A DNA stretch of 64,000 nucleotides from Candidatus Thorarchaeota archaeon MP8T_1 (lineage in GTDB: Archaea > Asgardarchaeota > Thorarchaeia > Thorarchaeales > Thorarchaeaceae), in the NCBI GenBank assembly GCA_002825465.1, contig PJER01000006.1, positions 1 through 64,000 on the forward strand. Direction: 5' to 3'. This document shows positions 6,986 to 15,976 of this stretch, in pieces. A program made the translations under genes and the position numbers. The notes beneath the pieces are model-generated. The model did no database searches. It had not been told where the DNA came from and worked only from the letters and a program-made list of their open reading frames with translations. How positions within the stretch are numbered: the stretch's first letter is position 1; each line of letters opens with the position of its first letter.

Positions 6986-9913
6986 TCAAGTCTGAGATGT
7001 GATCTGTCTAACTACCTCAGGAAGGCTCCATTTTAGTTCGAGAACCAAAGCACCTTCTCCAGGTCCAGGACATCTTCTGACACAAGTACGGCATGCAACA
7101 CATAACCATAGATCCACTTCAACTGAACCAAATCCTGGAGACTCTTTATCCAGAACAATATTATCAATTGGTTTAGTAGTTGCAAGTGATTGTACAGTCT
7201 TGTAGAATAGACTCCTGTTACTAGGTAGTTCAGCAAGTGCTTCATCTGAGAATTCAAAGATCTCTGGCACACGAAGTACTGGTGTAAGTTTGATGGCATC
7301 TTCAGGGCAGCTAATCTCACATGATTTGCAACCCAGACATCGAGAATGTGTCCACTCGATGGTTCCAAAGCCCAACAACGGCGCATAACCCATCTGACTC
7401 TTGTATTCTTCAAGGACCATTGGAACATCTACATCTACAAGATCTTCTACTTTGACCTTTGGTCGAGTAGATGGTAGTTTTGCACGAGTACGATAAGCAA
7501 GTAGTACTGCTGATTGAATCTTCTCTTCTATCTCATTGAGAACGGTCTCAGCAACAGGAGCACCACGAATGCTTACTTTTGTTAGTTTATCACGAGATCT
7601 AGAAAAGGTCTCGAGGGCACCAGCAAGTTTGCCTATGTCTTGTGCTTTCAAATCTGTAAGAAGTGTTTCCAAGTCCTGTTGTGCTTGAGCAAGTTGAAGG
7701 ATTGTAGTAGATACTGTTTGGATGGTGACTTCAGCCTCACTTGGAGTGCGAAGGACATCATATAGAACGTACCCGTGATCTTCCCCAACTGTAACTAATT
7801 CCTCATTTCTTTTCATCTGGACCAGATGCAGGAAGACCTTGTCTTGTGATATTCCGGTCTTTTCTGTTATATCTTTTGAAGTAAGGTGACCTTTTTCACG
7901 AACAAGAGCTAGAATTATTCCACGTTCGACCTCATCTTGAAGGAACTTCTTCATCATAGGTCTCGTTGCATCAGGGTCTATTCTTCCACCGTAGACGGTT
8001 ACATCCATATTAGAGATTGAACAGTTGATGCACCTACCAGCTTCTGTCCTAGCTGTATTGGCATCAAATCCAAGTTCTACCTCTTCAAAGCCCTTCGTTC
8101 TGCTCTCAGCTGTGAGCATTGGCATTGATGCTCTTCGTTCTTCGGTTGCTTTTGCTTTATCAGCATCTACAGTTGCAACAATCGTTCGAGGAGATTCTTG
8201 TGATACGGATTCTCCACGAATGAATTTGTCCATTGAAATGGCAGCCTTTTTTCCAGCTCCAACTGCTTTGACGACAGTTGCTGGACCTGAAACTGCATCG
8301 CCTCCAGCAAATACGCCCGGAACACAGGTCTGAAGAGAGTCTTTGTCAGTCTGTATTAATCCCCACTCAGTATATTCTAAATCTTCAAAGTAATCTTTGG
8401 ATTCAATGCCCTGACCGATTGCCACAATTACGCTGTCCACCTCGATGTCAAATTCTGAGTCAGGTATTGCAATAGGTCTCCGTCTACCAGATGCATCAGG
8501 TTCACCGAGCTCCATTTTGATGCAACGCAGAGCAGCAACTTTCCCGTCTTCTACAATTACTTTTACAGGAGAAGAGAGTATCTTCAGATCAACGCCTTCA
8601 TGGATTGCATCTTCAATCTCCATCTCGCTAGCGGGCATTTCTTGTTGTGTACGTCTGTATACTATACTTACCTCAGAACCGAGTCTCAAAGAGACACGAG
8701 CAGAGTCAATGGCTGCGTTACCACCACCAATGACAGCAACACGTTTTCCAAGTGTGACTTGCCTACCGAGGTTAATATCATCAAGAAAATCTAGAGCATG
8801 AAATACTCCGATAGCATCCTCTCCCTCAATACGAAGCTTTAGACTTGATGAGGCACCTGTTCCAACAAATACGGCACTAAAGCCCTTGGAAAGTAATTCG
8901 CTTGGCTTTGTGATTCGTTGGTTATTGATGATCTCTACGCCATGCTGTACAACATAAGAGATCTCTTCGTCGAGGACATCCCGAGGAAGTCTATACGAAG
9001 GAATTCCATATCTAAGGAGACCTCCGCTCTCAGGTTTAGCCTCGAAGATTGTTACAGGATAGCCCATTCGTGCTAGATCATAGGCACAACCAATCCCAGC
9101 GGGTCCAGCACCAATAATAGCGACCTTCTGGGTCTTATTGATCACAGGAGTGGGTCGGTGTGGTTTTCCACTTGCTCTCTCATTGTCTGCCAAGAATCTG
9201 TGAAGATTCCTGATGCTTACAGGTTGGTCAATAAGACCTCGCTGACATCTACCCTCACAAGGAGCGTTACAGACTCGACCTAAAGTTCCAGCAAAGGGGT
9301 AGACTGACCTCATGAGTTGAAGAGCTTCGTCGAAACGTCTGTCACGTGTTAGATTAACAAATCTCTGAGTTCGTACACCAGCTGGACATTCAACGTGACA
9401 TGGAGGTTGACCATATCGAGTTGTGATTCCTAAGTTTTGTTGAAGAAGGTATAATGCGGTTTCAGGATCTGTATCCAACTTTGAAGTTATTTCATTCAGT
9501 TTCTCAGTGAATACGTCTTTTTCCTTTTCAGCTGTTTCGGCTGAATCTAATGAATCCCGCAATGCTTTGAGAAGACTTTCAAGTGCATCAGTCGGTTTTA
9601 GCGAGATTGTTGCTTCGAGATTGGATATTGCGTCCTTTAGAAGTGCAGTATCTGTAATCTCAGGGATAATCTCTGCTTTCTTAACGGAACTGAGGAATTT
9701 GGTGGAATAGGATTCTGGAAAAGCAGTGATATTATCAATTAGTGGAGTAAGTTCCTTTTTCAAGTCTTCAATTGCTTCACTTACTTTGTTCGGGGGAATA
9801 ACTTTCTCCTCTTTTAATCCTCCAAGAGCTAAAATCATATCCATCATTCGTTTTCTCTTAGGGGAGAGTTCAGTTGGAGGTTGGACCTTGGTCATTTCCC
9901 AGCCTCCATCCAT
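6986..9913 (-). CDS. GltD-like NAD(P)H:acceptor flavoprotein fused to a winged-helix-like segment and a 2[4Fe-4S] ferredoxin tail
   Basis: This is a 975-residue fusion. Residues 1-165 are helical with no known domain. A GltD/NfnB-like N-terminal Fe-S segment follows (C172, C176, C215, C219, C223), then an FAD Rossmann fold (GAGPAG at about 268-273) and a nested NAD(P) fold (GGGNA at about 396-400, with VYRRTQQEMPA). Residues of about 655-720 look like a winged helix. The C-terminus has two ferredoxin motifs (C859/862/865/869-P and C938/941/944/948-P). The start overlaps hdrA by 22 nt; an internal ATG at 9895 is an alternative. It probably connects NAD(P)H to the Hdr core. Glutamate synthase activity is unlikely because no GltB partner is present. 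Confidence 0.85.
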   Translation of the reverse strand: MDGGWEMTKVQPPTELSPKRKRMMDMILALGGLKEEKVIPPNKVSEAIEDLKKELTPLIDNITAFPESYSTKFLSSVKKAEIIPEITDTALLKDAISNLEATISLKPTDALESLLKALRDSLDSAETAEKEKDVFTEKLNEITSKLDTDPETALYLLQQNLGITTRYGQPPCHVECPAGVRTQRFVNLTRDRRFDEALQLMRSVYPFAGTLGRVCNAPCEGRCQRGLIDQPVSIRNLHRFLADNERASGKPHRPTPVINKTQKVAIIGAGPAGIGCAYDLARMGYPVTIFEAKPESGGLLRYGIPSYRLPRDVLDEEISYVVQHGVEIINNQRITKPSELLSKGFSAVFVGTGASSSLKLRIEGEDAIGVFHALDFLDDINLGRQVTLGKRVAVIGGGNAAIDSARVSLRLGSEVSIVYRRTQQEMPASEMEIEDAIHEGVDLKILSSPVKVIVEDGKVAALRCIKMELGEPDASGRRRPIAIPDSEFDIEVDSVIVAIGQGIESKDYFEDLEYTEWGLIQTDKDSLQTCVPGVFAGGDAVSGPATVVKAVGAGKKAAISMDKFIRGESVSQESPRTIVATVDADKAKATEERRASMPMLTAESRTKGFEEVELGFDANTARTEAGRCINCSISNMDVTVYGGRIDPDATRPMMKKFLQDEVERGIILALVREKGHLTSKDITEKTGISQDKVFLHLVQMKRNEELVTVGEDHGYVLYDVLRTPSEAEVTIQTVSTTILQLAQAQQDLETLLTDLKAQDIGKLAGALETFSRSRDKLTKVSIRGAPVAETVLNEIEEKIQSAVLLAYRTRAKLPSTRPKVKVEDLVDVDVPMVLEEYKSQMGYAPLLGFGTIEWTHSRCLGCKSCEISCPEDAIKLTPVLRVPEIFEFSDEALAELPSNRSLFYKTVQSLATTKPIDNIVLDKESPGFGSVEVDLWLCVACRTCVRRCPGPGEGALVLELKWSLPEVVRQITSQT

Positions 9914-12063
9914 TTTCCTGCTGTACCTTTGTGTACCGGAGTGGGACCTAATTCCTTAGCACGACGGACCATTTCAGAAATTGCAGACGTGAACCTCTCA
10001 GGTTCTGCACTAAACATTCGAAACATATCCACTCGTTCGCCTTCCCAACCAATAGCATTCAGAATATCGCGTGCGACATCTACCTGTACTTGTGCAATTT
10101 CGTTGCCAGTGCCACCTACATGACATCTATCAGTTTCACATGCAGCAATCATAACTGTGCTAGCACCGCCTTCAAGGGCTTTGAGAATGTCAATGATACT
10201 GACTCTCCCAGCACATGGTACTGGAATTAGACGAGTATTTGGAGAATATTTCATCCTCCGAGTTCCTACAATATCAATTGTAGAAACAGCACATTCTTCA
10301 CAGTAGAAACAGAGTGTGATTGGGTCATCAGCTCCAGCCCCTTCAAGTGTGGCTTGTATTTGAGACCACATTTGATCATTGGTGAGGAAATTCAATTGGG
10401 TTGCTCCAGAAGGACAAAGACTTTGACAGACCCCACAGGAATGACAGTTGAGTGTGTCGATTGCTGCTTTGAAGAGTATCTTTTGGTCCTCGTTTTCTTC
10501 TTCAGATTCGTTCTGCTCAATCATGAGGGGTACACCTCGGGGGCACTGTTGTGCACAAAGACTACACCCTACACAGTCATCAACATCTAGGACTGCTCCT
10601 CTCATAATCTTCTGAATCGTACCACCTTGGAGTTCATTGTGGAGAATTAATGCGCCTGCTTGAGCATCCGTAATAGACTCTGAAACAAATTGAGGACGAG
10701 TCACTGCTCCAACTGCTACAACACCCCTTCTTCGGGTTTCGTTTCTTCGTAATTTCCCATAGAGTTCCTTGACATGCCCATCTTCCTCAACTGCGTATCC
10801 TAAAGTTTCTGAGAGCTCAAAGACTCCAGCTGGAGGGAGAATAGCAGTGGAGAGTACAAGTAAATCCGAAGGAATTTCCAGATATTCATTCATCAACGAA
10901 TCGTAGATCTTAACATGGGTCTTTCCATCTTGTTCCCAGACCATACTGATTCTACCACGAATATAGTCGACACCAGCATCTCGGGATTCCTTGTATACCA
11001 TTTCGTTTTCAAATGGAACGCGAATGTCCATATAGACAACACGAACCTTAGCGTCAGGTATCTGTTTCAAGATTTCAAGTGAATTATCAATAGCAAAGGT
11101 ACAACAGAGTTTACTGCAATCCTTCTTGTAATCCTCAGATCGACTGCCTACACATTGGACCATTACAACATCTTTTACTGAACCGCCAGTAGATGGTCGG
11201 GACAAAGATCCCTCTAACAACATCTTTGAGAGTTGGAATTGAGTGATAACGTCTGGGTTCTTACCATATCGATATTCTTCCATTCCTATGGGTTCAAATT
11301 CCTTAAAGCCCATAGCCATTACCACAGCTGAAGTGTTTAAAGTGCGCTCATCACTGCGACCGTCAGTGAGATAATGGATAGTGAAATTGCCCATCTCACC
11401 AGTAACAAATTTTACCTTGGTATTTGTTAGAACAGTGATTTTATCATCCTTCTCGATGGTTTCTAAACGTCCACTCAGTATCTCTTTTCCAGATTTGCCA
11501 GTTGGAGCAATAATTGGAAGGTGTCTGATGTGCCCCCCAAGTTGATCACTGCGTTCAATGAGAGTGACACTGTATCCTAAATTAGAGAGACTCAGAGCAG
11601 ACTCGAGTCCTGCAATTCCTCCTCCAATAACTGTAACATTATCTGAGATCTCTTTGGTTTCAAGACCAAAGGGGGCAGAAATTGCAGAACGTGCTAAAGC
11701 TCCAGAAATCATATCCAAGGATTTCTTACTTGCAGCATCCATATCATCATGGACCCAAGCAGAATGTTCACGAATATTGACATACTGTATCTGAGAGCCA
11801 TCTATATTCTGTTCCTTGAGATATTGGTCAATACGAGGCTGTATTTTCTGACTGGTACAAGCTGCAATGACTAAACGGCCCTCAGTTTCTCTGAGAAGTT
11901 CGCCTATCTTTTCAAGACCCTGTTCTTGGCAGACTAAATCTTCAACGGTAACAGAAGCAGTTAGCTTGTTCTTCTTTGCTTCTTTTGCAAGAAAATCGTA
12001 TGAGAAACCAAGTTGTTTACCACATGTACAGAGAAGCACCGTTGATTTGTTGTCATCCGTCAC
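9892..12063 (-). CDS. hdrA: HdrA-like heterodisulfide reductase subunit A with fused C-terminal MvhD domain
   Basis: This 723-residue FAD iron-sulfur protein has the HdrA N-terminal segment (LLCTCGKQLG), an FAD motif 'VIGGGIAGLESA' at about 145-156, and the HdrA Cys motif 'VQCVGSRSEDYKKDCSKLCC'. Two ferredoxin motifs follow (DDCVGCSLCAQQCP and LNCHSCGVCQSLCP). An MvhD domain starts near residue 577 (CFYCEECAVS, PCAGRVS, CETDRCHVGG). The HdrA-MvhD fusion resembles the HdrA2 architecture known from Methanosarcina, in which the bifurcating flavin feeds both ferredoxin and HdrBC. The gene starts with GTG at 12063, 7 nt after the short HdrA, and overlaps the GltD fusion. No hydrogenase large subunit is nearby, so the electron donor is probably organic or NAD(P)H. 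Confidence 0.9.
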   Translation of the reverse strand: MTDDNKSTVLLCTCGKQLGFSYDFLAKEAKKNKLTASVTVEDLVCQEQGLEKIGELLRETEGRLVIAACTSQKIQPRIDQYLKEQNIDGSQIQYVNIREHSAWVHDDMDAASKKSLDMISGALARSAISAPFGLETKEISDNVTVIGGGIAGLESALSLSNLGYSVTLIERSDQLGGHIRHLPIIAPTGKSGKEILSGRLETIEKDDKITVLTNTKVKFVTGEMGNFTIHYLTDGRSDERTLNTSAVVMAMGFKEFEPIGMEEYRYGKNPDVITQFQLSKMLLEGSLSRPSTGGSVKDVVMVQCVGSRSEDYKKDCSKLCCTFAIDNSLEILKQIPDAKVRVVYMDIRVPFENEMVYKESRDAGVDYIRGRISMVWEQDGKTHVKIYDSLMNEYLEIPSDLLVLSTAILPPAGVFELSETLGYAVEEDGHVKELYGKLRRNETRRRGVVAVGAVTRPQFVSESITDAQAGALILHNELQGGTIQKIMRGAVLDVDDCVGCSLCAQQCPRGVPLMIEQNESEEENEDQKILFKAAIDTLNCHSCGVCQSLCPSGATQLNFLTNDQMWSQIQATLEGAGADDPITLCFYCEECAVSTIDIVGTRRMKYSPNTRLIPVPCAGRVSIIDILKALEGGASTVMIAACETDRCHVGGTGNEIAQVQVDVARDILNAIGWEGERVDMFRMFSAEPERFTSAISEMVRRAKELGPTPVHKGTAGKWMEAGK

Positions 12064-12070
12064 TTCATTC

Positions 12071-13315
12071 TCACTTCCTGTTCTGGAGTATCTTTGAAAC
12101 GACGGCTCTAGCCTGCGTCACACTCTCTGGGACCTCGGAAGGTCCTAGTGCTGAACCACATGCATAGATGTGGTCGCCCACAACTACTTCTGATTCAGGA
12201 TTCGTAGCACCTATGAAGCCACTTGCTGATCTCAGTCCTAGAGAAGAGATAAAGTCAGTACTTCCCTGAGGAGGCTCAAGTGCTGATGATAATACGAAAA
12301 GATCGACCGAGAATTTTAGATACTTGTCAAGTAACGAGTCATAAACAATGATTGAAAGACTACCATCTTTCTGTGGTTCAATTCGTGCCACACGACCCCG
12401 AACAAATTCAACACCAGATTCACGAGTTTCACGGTAATATTTCTCGTAGCGGTCATATGTTCGAATGTCCATGTAGACAACACTGGCATGAACATCATCT
12501 CGTTCCTGTGTAAGAATTGCTGCATGTTTTAGTGCAAAGATACAGCATATTTTGGAACAATAGGGGTAGTAATTCTCATCACGACTGCCTACACATTGTA
12601 CCATCATGACATGTTTTGCTGGTTTTCCATCAGATGGTCTTAGGAGCACGCCTCCAGATTCTCCAAGAGGATCTAATATTCGGGCTAGCTCCAATTGAGT
12701 AATTATATTCTGATGTGTTCCATATCCAAATTCTTCTATATTTACAGGTTGCATCTCATGATAACCTGTTGCAATGATAATGTCTGAAACATTGATTTTC
12801 TTCTTGGTGCTCGATGCATCTAGATTGATGGCTTTTGTTGGGCATTCCTCAGCGGCAACGGTAGCTCCTTCATCTTTGAGTTCAGGATCAAATACTACTG
12901 CTTGAGGTTGACACTGTGGTGAAACAAGACTGAATGCCTTTGACTTATCAATGCATAACCCGCACATCGTACATTTCTTTGGGTCAATATATTGAGGTCC
13001 AATATCCAATATTACATTGAACTTGCCAGGGGTTCCAGAAATTTCCTCGACCTTGCTGTTCATTTTGAGGTCTATATTTGGTTGCTCTGTGAGCGCACTC
13101 CTGTAGAAGCACTTCCTGATTCCAGGACGCCATCGGTTTCCCTCAAAACAGTAAAAGCAATCGTCTGTAGGAAATGCCTTGTAGAGATTTAATGCGTTAC
13201 CTCCAGTAGTTGATAGTTTCTCAATAAGTATAGTCTTAATTCCAGAATCGGCTAGCTCAACTGCTGCAGTCATTCCTGCCACTCCAGCACCAATGATGAG
13301 AACCGGGTCAGACAT
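12071..13315 (-). CDS. Short HdrA-like flavoprotein (FAD domain only)
   Basis: This 414-residue second HdrA homologue begins directly with an FAD motif (VLIIGAGVAGMTAAVELA) and therefore lacks the HdrA N-terminal domain. It keeps a single Cys cluster (CTMCGLC...C) inside the FAD domain, the 'VQCVGSRDENYYPYCSKICC' motif and the final 'ACGSALGPSEVPESVTQA' strand. It has no C-terminal ferredoxin and no MvhD part. It sits between hdrB and the full HdrA with 7-11 nt gaps. A likely role is an extra flavin module, or a heterodimer partner of the full HdrA. It is not a fragment of the neighbouring gene, because the shared core is complete in both proteins. Confidence 0.85.
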   Translation of the reverse strand: MSDPVLIIGAGVAGMTAAVELADSGIKTILIEKLSTTGGNALNLYKAFPTDDCFYCFEGNRWRPGIRKCFYRSALTEQPNIDLKMNSKVEEISGTPGKFNVILDIGPQYIDPKKCTMCGLCIDKSKAFSLVSPQCQPQAVVFDPELKDEGATVAAEECPTKAINLDASSTKKKINVSDIIIATGYHEMQPVNIEEFGYGTHQNIITQLELARILDPLGESGGVLLRPSDGKPAKHVMMVQCVGSRDENYYPYCSKICCIFALKHAAILTQERDDVHASVVYMDIRTYDRYEKYYRETRESGVEFVRGRVARIEPQKDGSLSIIVYDSLLDKYLKFSVDLFVLSSALEPPQGSTDFISSLGLRSASGFIGATNPESEVVVGDHIYACGSALGPSEVPESVTQARAVVSKILQNRK

Positions 13316-13326
13316 TAGTTCATACC

Positions 13327-14205
13327 TCAGCCGCTCAAATGTTCCAGAATAGGATCAGCAGGGACTCTGTTCATTCCGAGTCCAACATCTTCTTCATCTA
13401 ATCCAATTGCGAGACCAAGTATCTGTGGATAGACCAATACAGGCAGGTCGTATACCTCACCATACGACTCCTTGAGCCCTAATTGTTGAAGGTCCAATTG
13501 ATTTCCACAGGCAGGACAGACAACTGTAGCAAAGACTGCCCCTGCTTCTTTCATTGATTTGATTTTATCTCGAGCAAGGCGTATCGCAATATCCTCATTG
13601 ACTGGGAGTACTGTTGCCCCGCAACATTGCTTCCAAAGAGGATAGTCTACAACAGATGCTCCTGTTGCTTCAACTAGTTCGTGGAGATACTCTGGTTTGA
13701 ATTCTGTTACATCATCAGGACGTAGAAGATGGCAACCGTAATGGATGGCTATACCAACACCATCGAGTGGTTTTTTGACTTTCTTCTTAATTTCTGCAAT
13801 ACCTATATCATTGTACAGAACTTCTGCAAAATGACGGGGTTTTGCGATGCCCTTGAATTCGAGCCCTTCTTTCTGGAGAGTCTTGTTTACTTTAACACAT
13901 GCTTCTTCATCATGTTTGAGATGATGATATACATCCTTAAGTGAGCCAAAGCACCCGTTACAAGGAGTTACTATGTCATAACCTGTTTTATCAGCAATTG
14001 CCAGAGTTCTTGCATTGATTGTTAACCATCCCAAGTGATCAAATGCACGTAGATTGGGGCTACCACAACAAGCAACACCTTCCATATACTCAAGTTCCAT
14101 GTCAAAAGCCTGTGCAACCTTGAGCACCGCTGCTTCATAGTTTGGATAGTTTACTGGTACACTACATCCAACATAGAAATTATATGTCGTCATCTTACTC
14201 TTCAC
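13327..14205 (-). CDS. hdrB: HdrB-like heterodisulfide reductase subunit B (two CCG domains)
   Basis: This 292-residue protein has two cysteine-rich CCG domains. The first shows 'YVGCSVP', 'GVACCGSPN' and 'PCNGCFGS'; the second shows 'HYGCHLLRPDD', 'KQCCGATV' and 'CPACGNQLD'. In HdrB these ligate the noncubane [4Fe-4S] clusters that split the CoM-S-S-CoB disulfide. All the expected cysteines appear present, so activity on a disulfide or a related substrate is plausible. The start overlaps the hdrC stop region by 11 nt, indicating translational coupling. In a non-methanogen the true disulfide substrate is unknown. Confidence 0.9.
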   Translation of the reverse strand: MKSKMTTYNFYVGCSVPVNYPNYEAAVLKVAQAFDMELEYMEGVACCGSPNLRAFDHLGWLTINARTLAIADKTGYDIVTPCNGCFGSLKDVYHHLKHDEEACVKVNKTLQKEGLEFKGIAKPRHFAEVLYNDIGIAEIKKKVKKPLDGVGIAIHYGCHLLRPDDVTEFKPEYLHELVEATGASVVDYPLWKQCCGATVLPVNEDIAIRLARDKIKSMKEAGAVFATVVCPACGNQLDLQQLGLKESYGEVYDLPVLVYPQILGLAIGLDEEDVGLGMNRVPADPILEHLSG

Positions 14206-14749
14206 CGCCTACAATCTTCTTTGTTCGAGTGTCTTTTAGAATGGTCTTGACTGCATCAACTGATAGACCTGGAACTTCAGGTTCGAGACCCAAATCTTCT
14301 CGTTCCCAATCAGCTGTAACAGTATAGAGCTGTCCTTTTGTGAGAAGTTCCTTTGCTAGCGCTGCTACATTCTGAGGAATGTGACCTTCTTCAGCAGCGA
14401 GATTCTTGCAATCAAAGAAAATGTCAGTCACACGTACCTTCTGAGGACAGCGTTCTTGGCATTGATAACATGTGAGACATAACCAAATCTCATCAGATGT
14501 TAGTACTTCTTCTTTCATTCCAAGAAGGATCATTCGAATGAGTTGATGTGGTTTATACTTCCACATGTTTGCAATAGGGCATGCTGCGGTACAAGTGGAA
14601 CAGGCAAAGCAGGCAGATAGTTCTTCACCATTTGGCATGCTCTTTATTTCTTCTCGAAACTTGGAATCCAGTTTCGACATATCAATCGGGTCAATCAATG
14701 TGATTGGAGGACCGGTTCGTTCATCCGTTTCAGTCATGATATTCACCAC
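14195..14749 (-). CDS. hdrC: HdrC-like 2[4Fe-4S] subunit
   Basis: This 184-residue electron-transfer protein has two classical ferredoxin motifs, 'CFACSTCTAACP' (about residues 48-59) and 'CLTCYQCQERCP' (about 90-101), embedded in the HdrC helical fold ('YKPHQLIRMILLGM', 'DEIWLCLTCYQC'). It passes electrons from HdrA to HdrB. It is the first gene of the redox operon and overlaps hdrB by 11 nt. A TATA-like element lies about 50 nt upstream. The length and motif spacing are typical. Confidence 0.9.
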   Translation of the reverse strand: MVNIMTETDERTGPPITLIDPIDMSKLDSKFREEIKSMPNGEELSACFACSTCTAACPIANMWKYKPHQLIRMILLGMKEEVLTSDEIWLCLTCYQCQERCPQKVRVTDIFFDCKNLAAEEGHIPQNVAALAKELLTKGQLYTVTADWEREDLGLEPEVPGLSVDAVKTILKDTRTKKIVGGEE

Positions 14750-14795
14750 AGGTTTTTGACAAGGGGCTCACTTAGATGAGAGCTGAATTGAAGCC

Positions 14796-14806
14796 CATAT
14801 TAAAAG
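14796..14806 (-). promoter_or_regulatory. Candidate TATA box for the hdr operon
   Basis: The minus strand reads CTTTTAATATG here, about 50 nt upstream of the hdrC start, in an A/T-rich gap after the preceding operon's small membrane-protein gene. The spacing allows a transcription start roughly 25 nt downstream and a short leader. This is assigned by eye from the archaeal TATA consensus only. Confidence 0.4.
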
Positions 14807-14823
14807 TTTGTAAAGAAAGAAAT

Positions 14824-15021
14824 TTAGCTAGAATCTTCTACTCCAAATCCTTCCTTACGAATTAATAGAAGGATACCAGATACTGCAAAGAGGATAGTTA
14901 CCTCGTACAGAATAATCCAGTAGATATCCATCGTGTTTAGAGGATACATGAATGCGCCTAATAATGCAAGGATCATACATATTATCCCAACAATCTGGTA
15001 AACGACCTTTTGAGGGGGCAT
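14824..15021 (-). CDS. Small two-helix membrane protein, unknown
   Basis: This 65-residue protein begins MPPQKVVYQIVGIICMILAL and has a second hydrophobic helix, 'IYWIILYEVTILFAVSGILLLI', followed by a charged tail ending DSS. It is a typical two-transmembrane hairpin. It is the last gene of the minus-strand operon containing gins51 and priS, and begins about 40 nt after the coiled-coil gene. An overlapping ORF in another frame has a less protein-like composition. No family is recognised. Confidence 0.55.
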   Translation of the reverse strand: MPPQKVVYQIVGIICMILALLGAFMYPLNTMDIYWIILYEVTILFAVSGILLLIRKEGFGVEDSS

Positions 15022-15060
15022 AGATTAGAGATGAATCTTCTACCACTTAGGACTTTCGGA

Positions 15061-15357
15061 TTATGATAGTGATTCAATTACTTCTTCGATTCGAATTCTA
15101 AGGGATTCGTATGATTTTGTAGTGGTTGCTACAACATCAGAATTTAGGTGAATGAGATACCCTTTGAGATCTTCAGGGTTTCCTTGTAACTTGGATAGAA
15201 TAGGAGCTTCTTTTCCAACTAAGCGAAGTACCCCAGTAAGTGCAACCTGAAATTTCTCTTGAATTTCAATGATTTCATTTTGCTGTGTATTCAATTGCAT
15301 GAGTATTGCATTGAGTTCTTCCCTCAGCCTTTCATTATTCATCTGATATGACCTCAT
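15061..15357 (-). CDS. Small coiled-coil protein downstream of GINS, unknown
   Basis: This 98-residue protein is mostly helical. Residues of about 6-45 have heptad-like spacing ('LREELNAILMQLNTQQNEIIEIQEKFQ'), followed by a middle segment 'GVLRLVGKEAPILSKL' and a final helix. The likely start is either the ATG at 15357 or the later ATG at 15342; both overlap the end of gins51, so the two are translationally coupled. In other archaea the equivalent position after priS/gins can hold priL, but nothing here resembles PriL. A replication-associated role is only inferred from the operon. Confidence 0.6.
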   Translation of the reverse strand: MRSYQMNNERLREELNAILMQLNTQQNEIIEIQEKFQVALTGVLRLVGKEAPILSKLQGNPEDLKGYLIHLNSDVVATTTKSYESLRIRIEEVIESLS

Positions 15358-15976
15358 CTTCAGGTACTATCCTAGTTGCTGTACCATCACGCAACCAAAC
15401 CCGTACATTTGCTGCAGGAATCTTAGCCACAGATTCTTTCTCGAACGGACCGTGAGTCTTTTCATCAAGGCCCATAAATGGTTCTTCAATTGGACGTAGA
15501 AATCTTACAACGATATAATCGATATCTTCACCTTCGTCATCTATGACATCAACAGATGTTTTTGTTTCGATTTTTTCTTTCTCGCTCTTGGAACGTGTCT
15601 TTGGAGTTGTTCCTGAGAGGGATTCTTTTACAAACTCAGCATGACTATCGAATGCTCTCTGGATAGTCTTGTAAAATACTTCCTCAGTTAGAGTCATATC
15701 ACCAGTTGGCTTTCGATTGTCTAATGCAGCTTTCAGTATCTTTTGCTGACGAAGCTCAAGCAGATCTTTGAGCATGAATTCAATATTTAATGCCTCTTGG
15801 GTTAACAAATCAGCCTGCAGTACGTCATCTGCGTTTGTTGAAGCTAATTCAAGTCTTACTTTGGAAAGATATGCAATCATCTTACTAAGCCGCAGGTCTG
15901 CTAGGTCTTGCAACCCCTCATTGGCTATCTCTTCTTCCCATGCAATCTTGATACCATCATAGTTTATTTCACTCAA
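15335..15976 (-). CDS. gins51: GINS complex subunit Gins51 (Gins15)
   Basis: This 213-residue protein has a helical A domain at the N-terminus ('RLSKMIAYLSKVRLELAS', 'FMLKDLLELRQQKILKAAL', 'EEVFYKTIQRAFDSH'). An acidic Ser/Lys linker follows, then a C-terminal B domain beginning 'YIVVRFLRPIEEPFMGLD' and containing 'GPFEKESVAKIPAANVRVWLRDGTA'. The A-then-B order marks the Sld5/Psf1 (Gins51) type. With Gins23 (62177-62746) it would form the tetramer that links MCM to the primase and polymerase. The start overlaps the priS stop by 8 nt, in keeping with the conserved archaeal primase-GINS pairing. Confidence 0.85.
   Translation of the reverse strand: MSEINYDGIKIAWEEEIANEGLQDLADLRLSKMIAYLSKVRLELASTNADDVLQADLLTQEALNIEFMLKDLLELRQQKILKAALDNRKPTGDMTLTEEVFYKTIQRAFDSHAEFVKESLSGTTPKTRSKSEKEKIETKTSVDVIDDEGEDIDYIVVRFLRPIEEPFMGLDEKTHGPFEKESVAKIPAANVRVWLRDGTATRIVPEDEVISDE

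Noticed and set aside
6986..9913. Classification of the GltD-like fusion as glutamate synthase small subunit
   Set aside because: It lacks a GltB partner and is embedded in an hdr operon with extra ferredoxin motifs; a general NAD(P)H flavoprotein is the better call.
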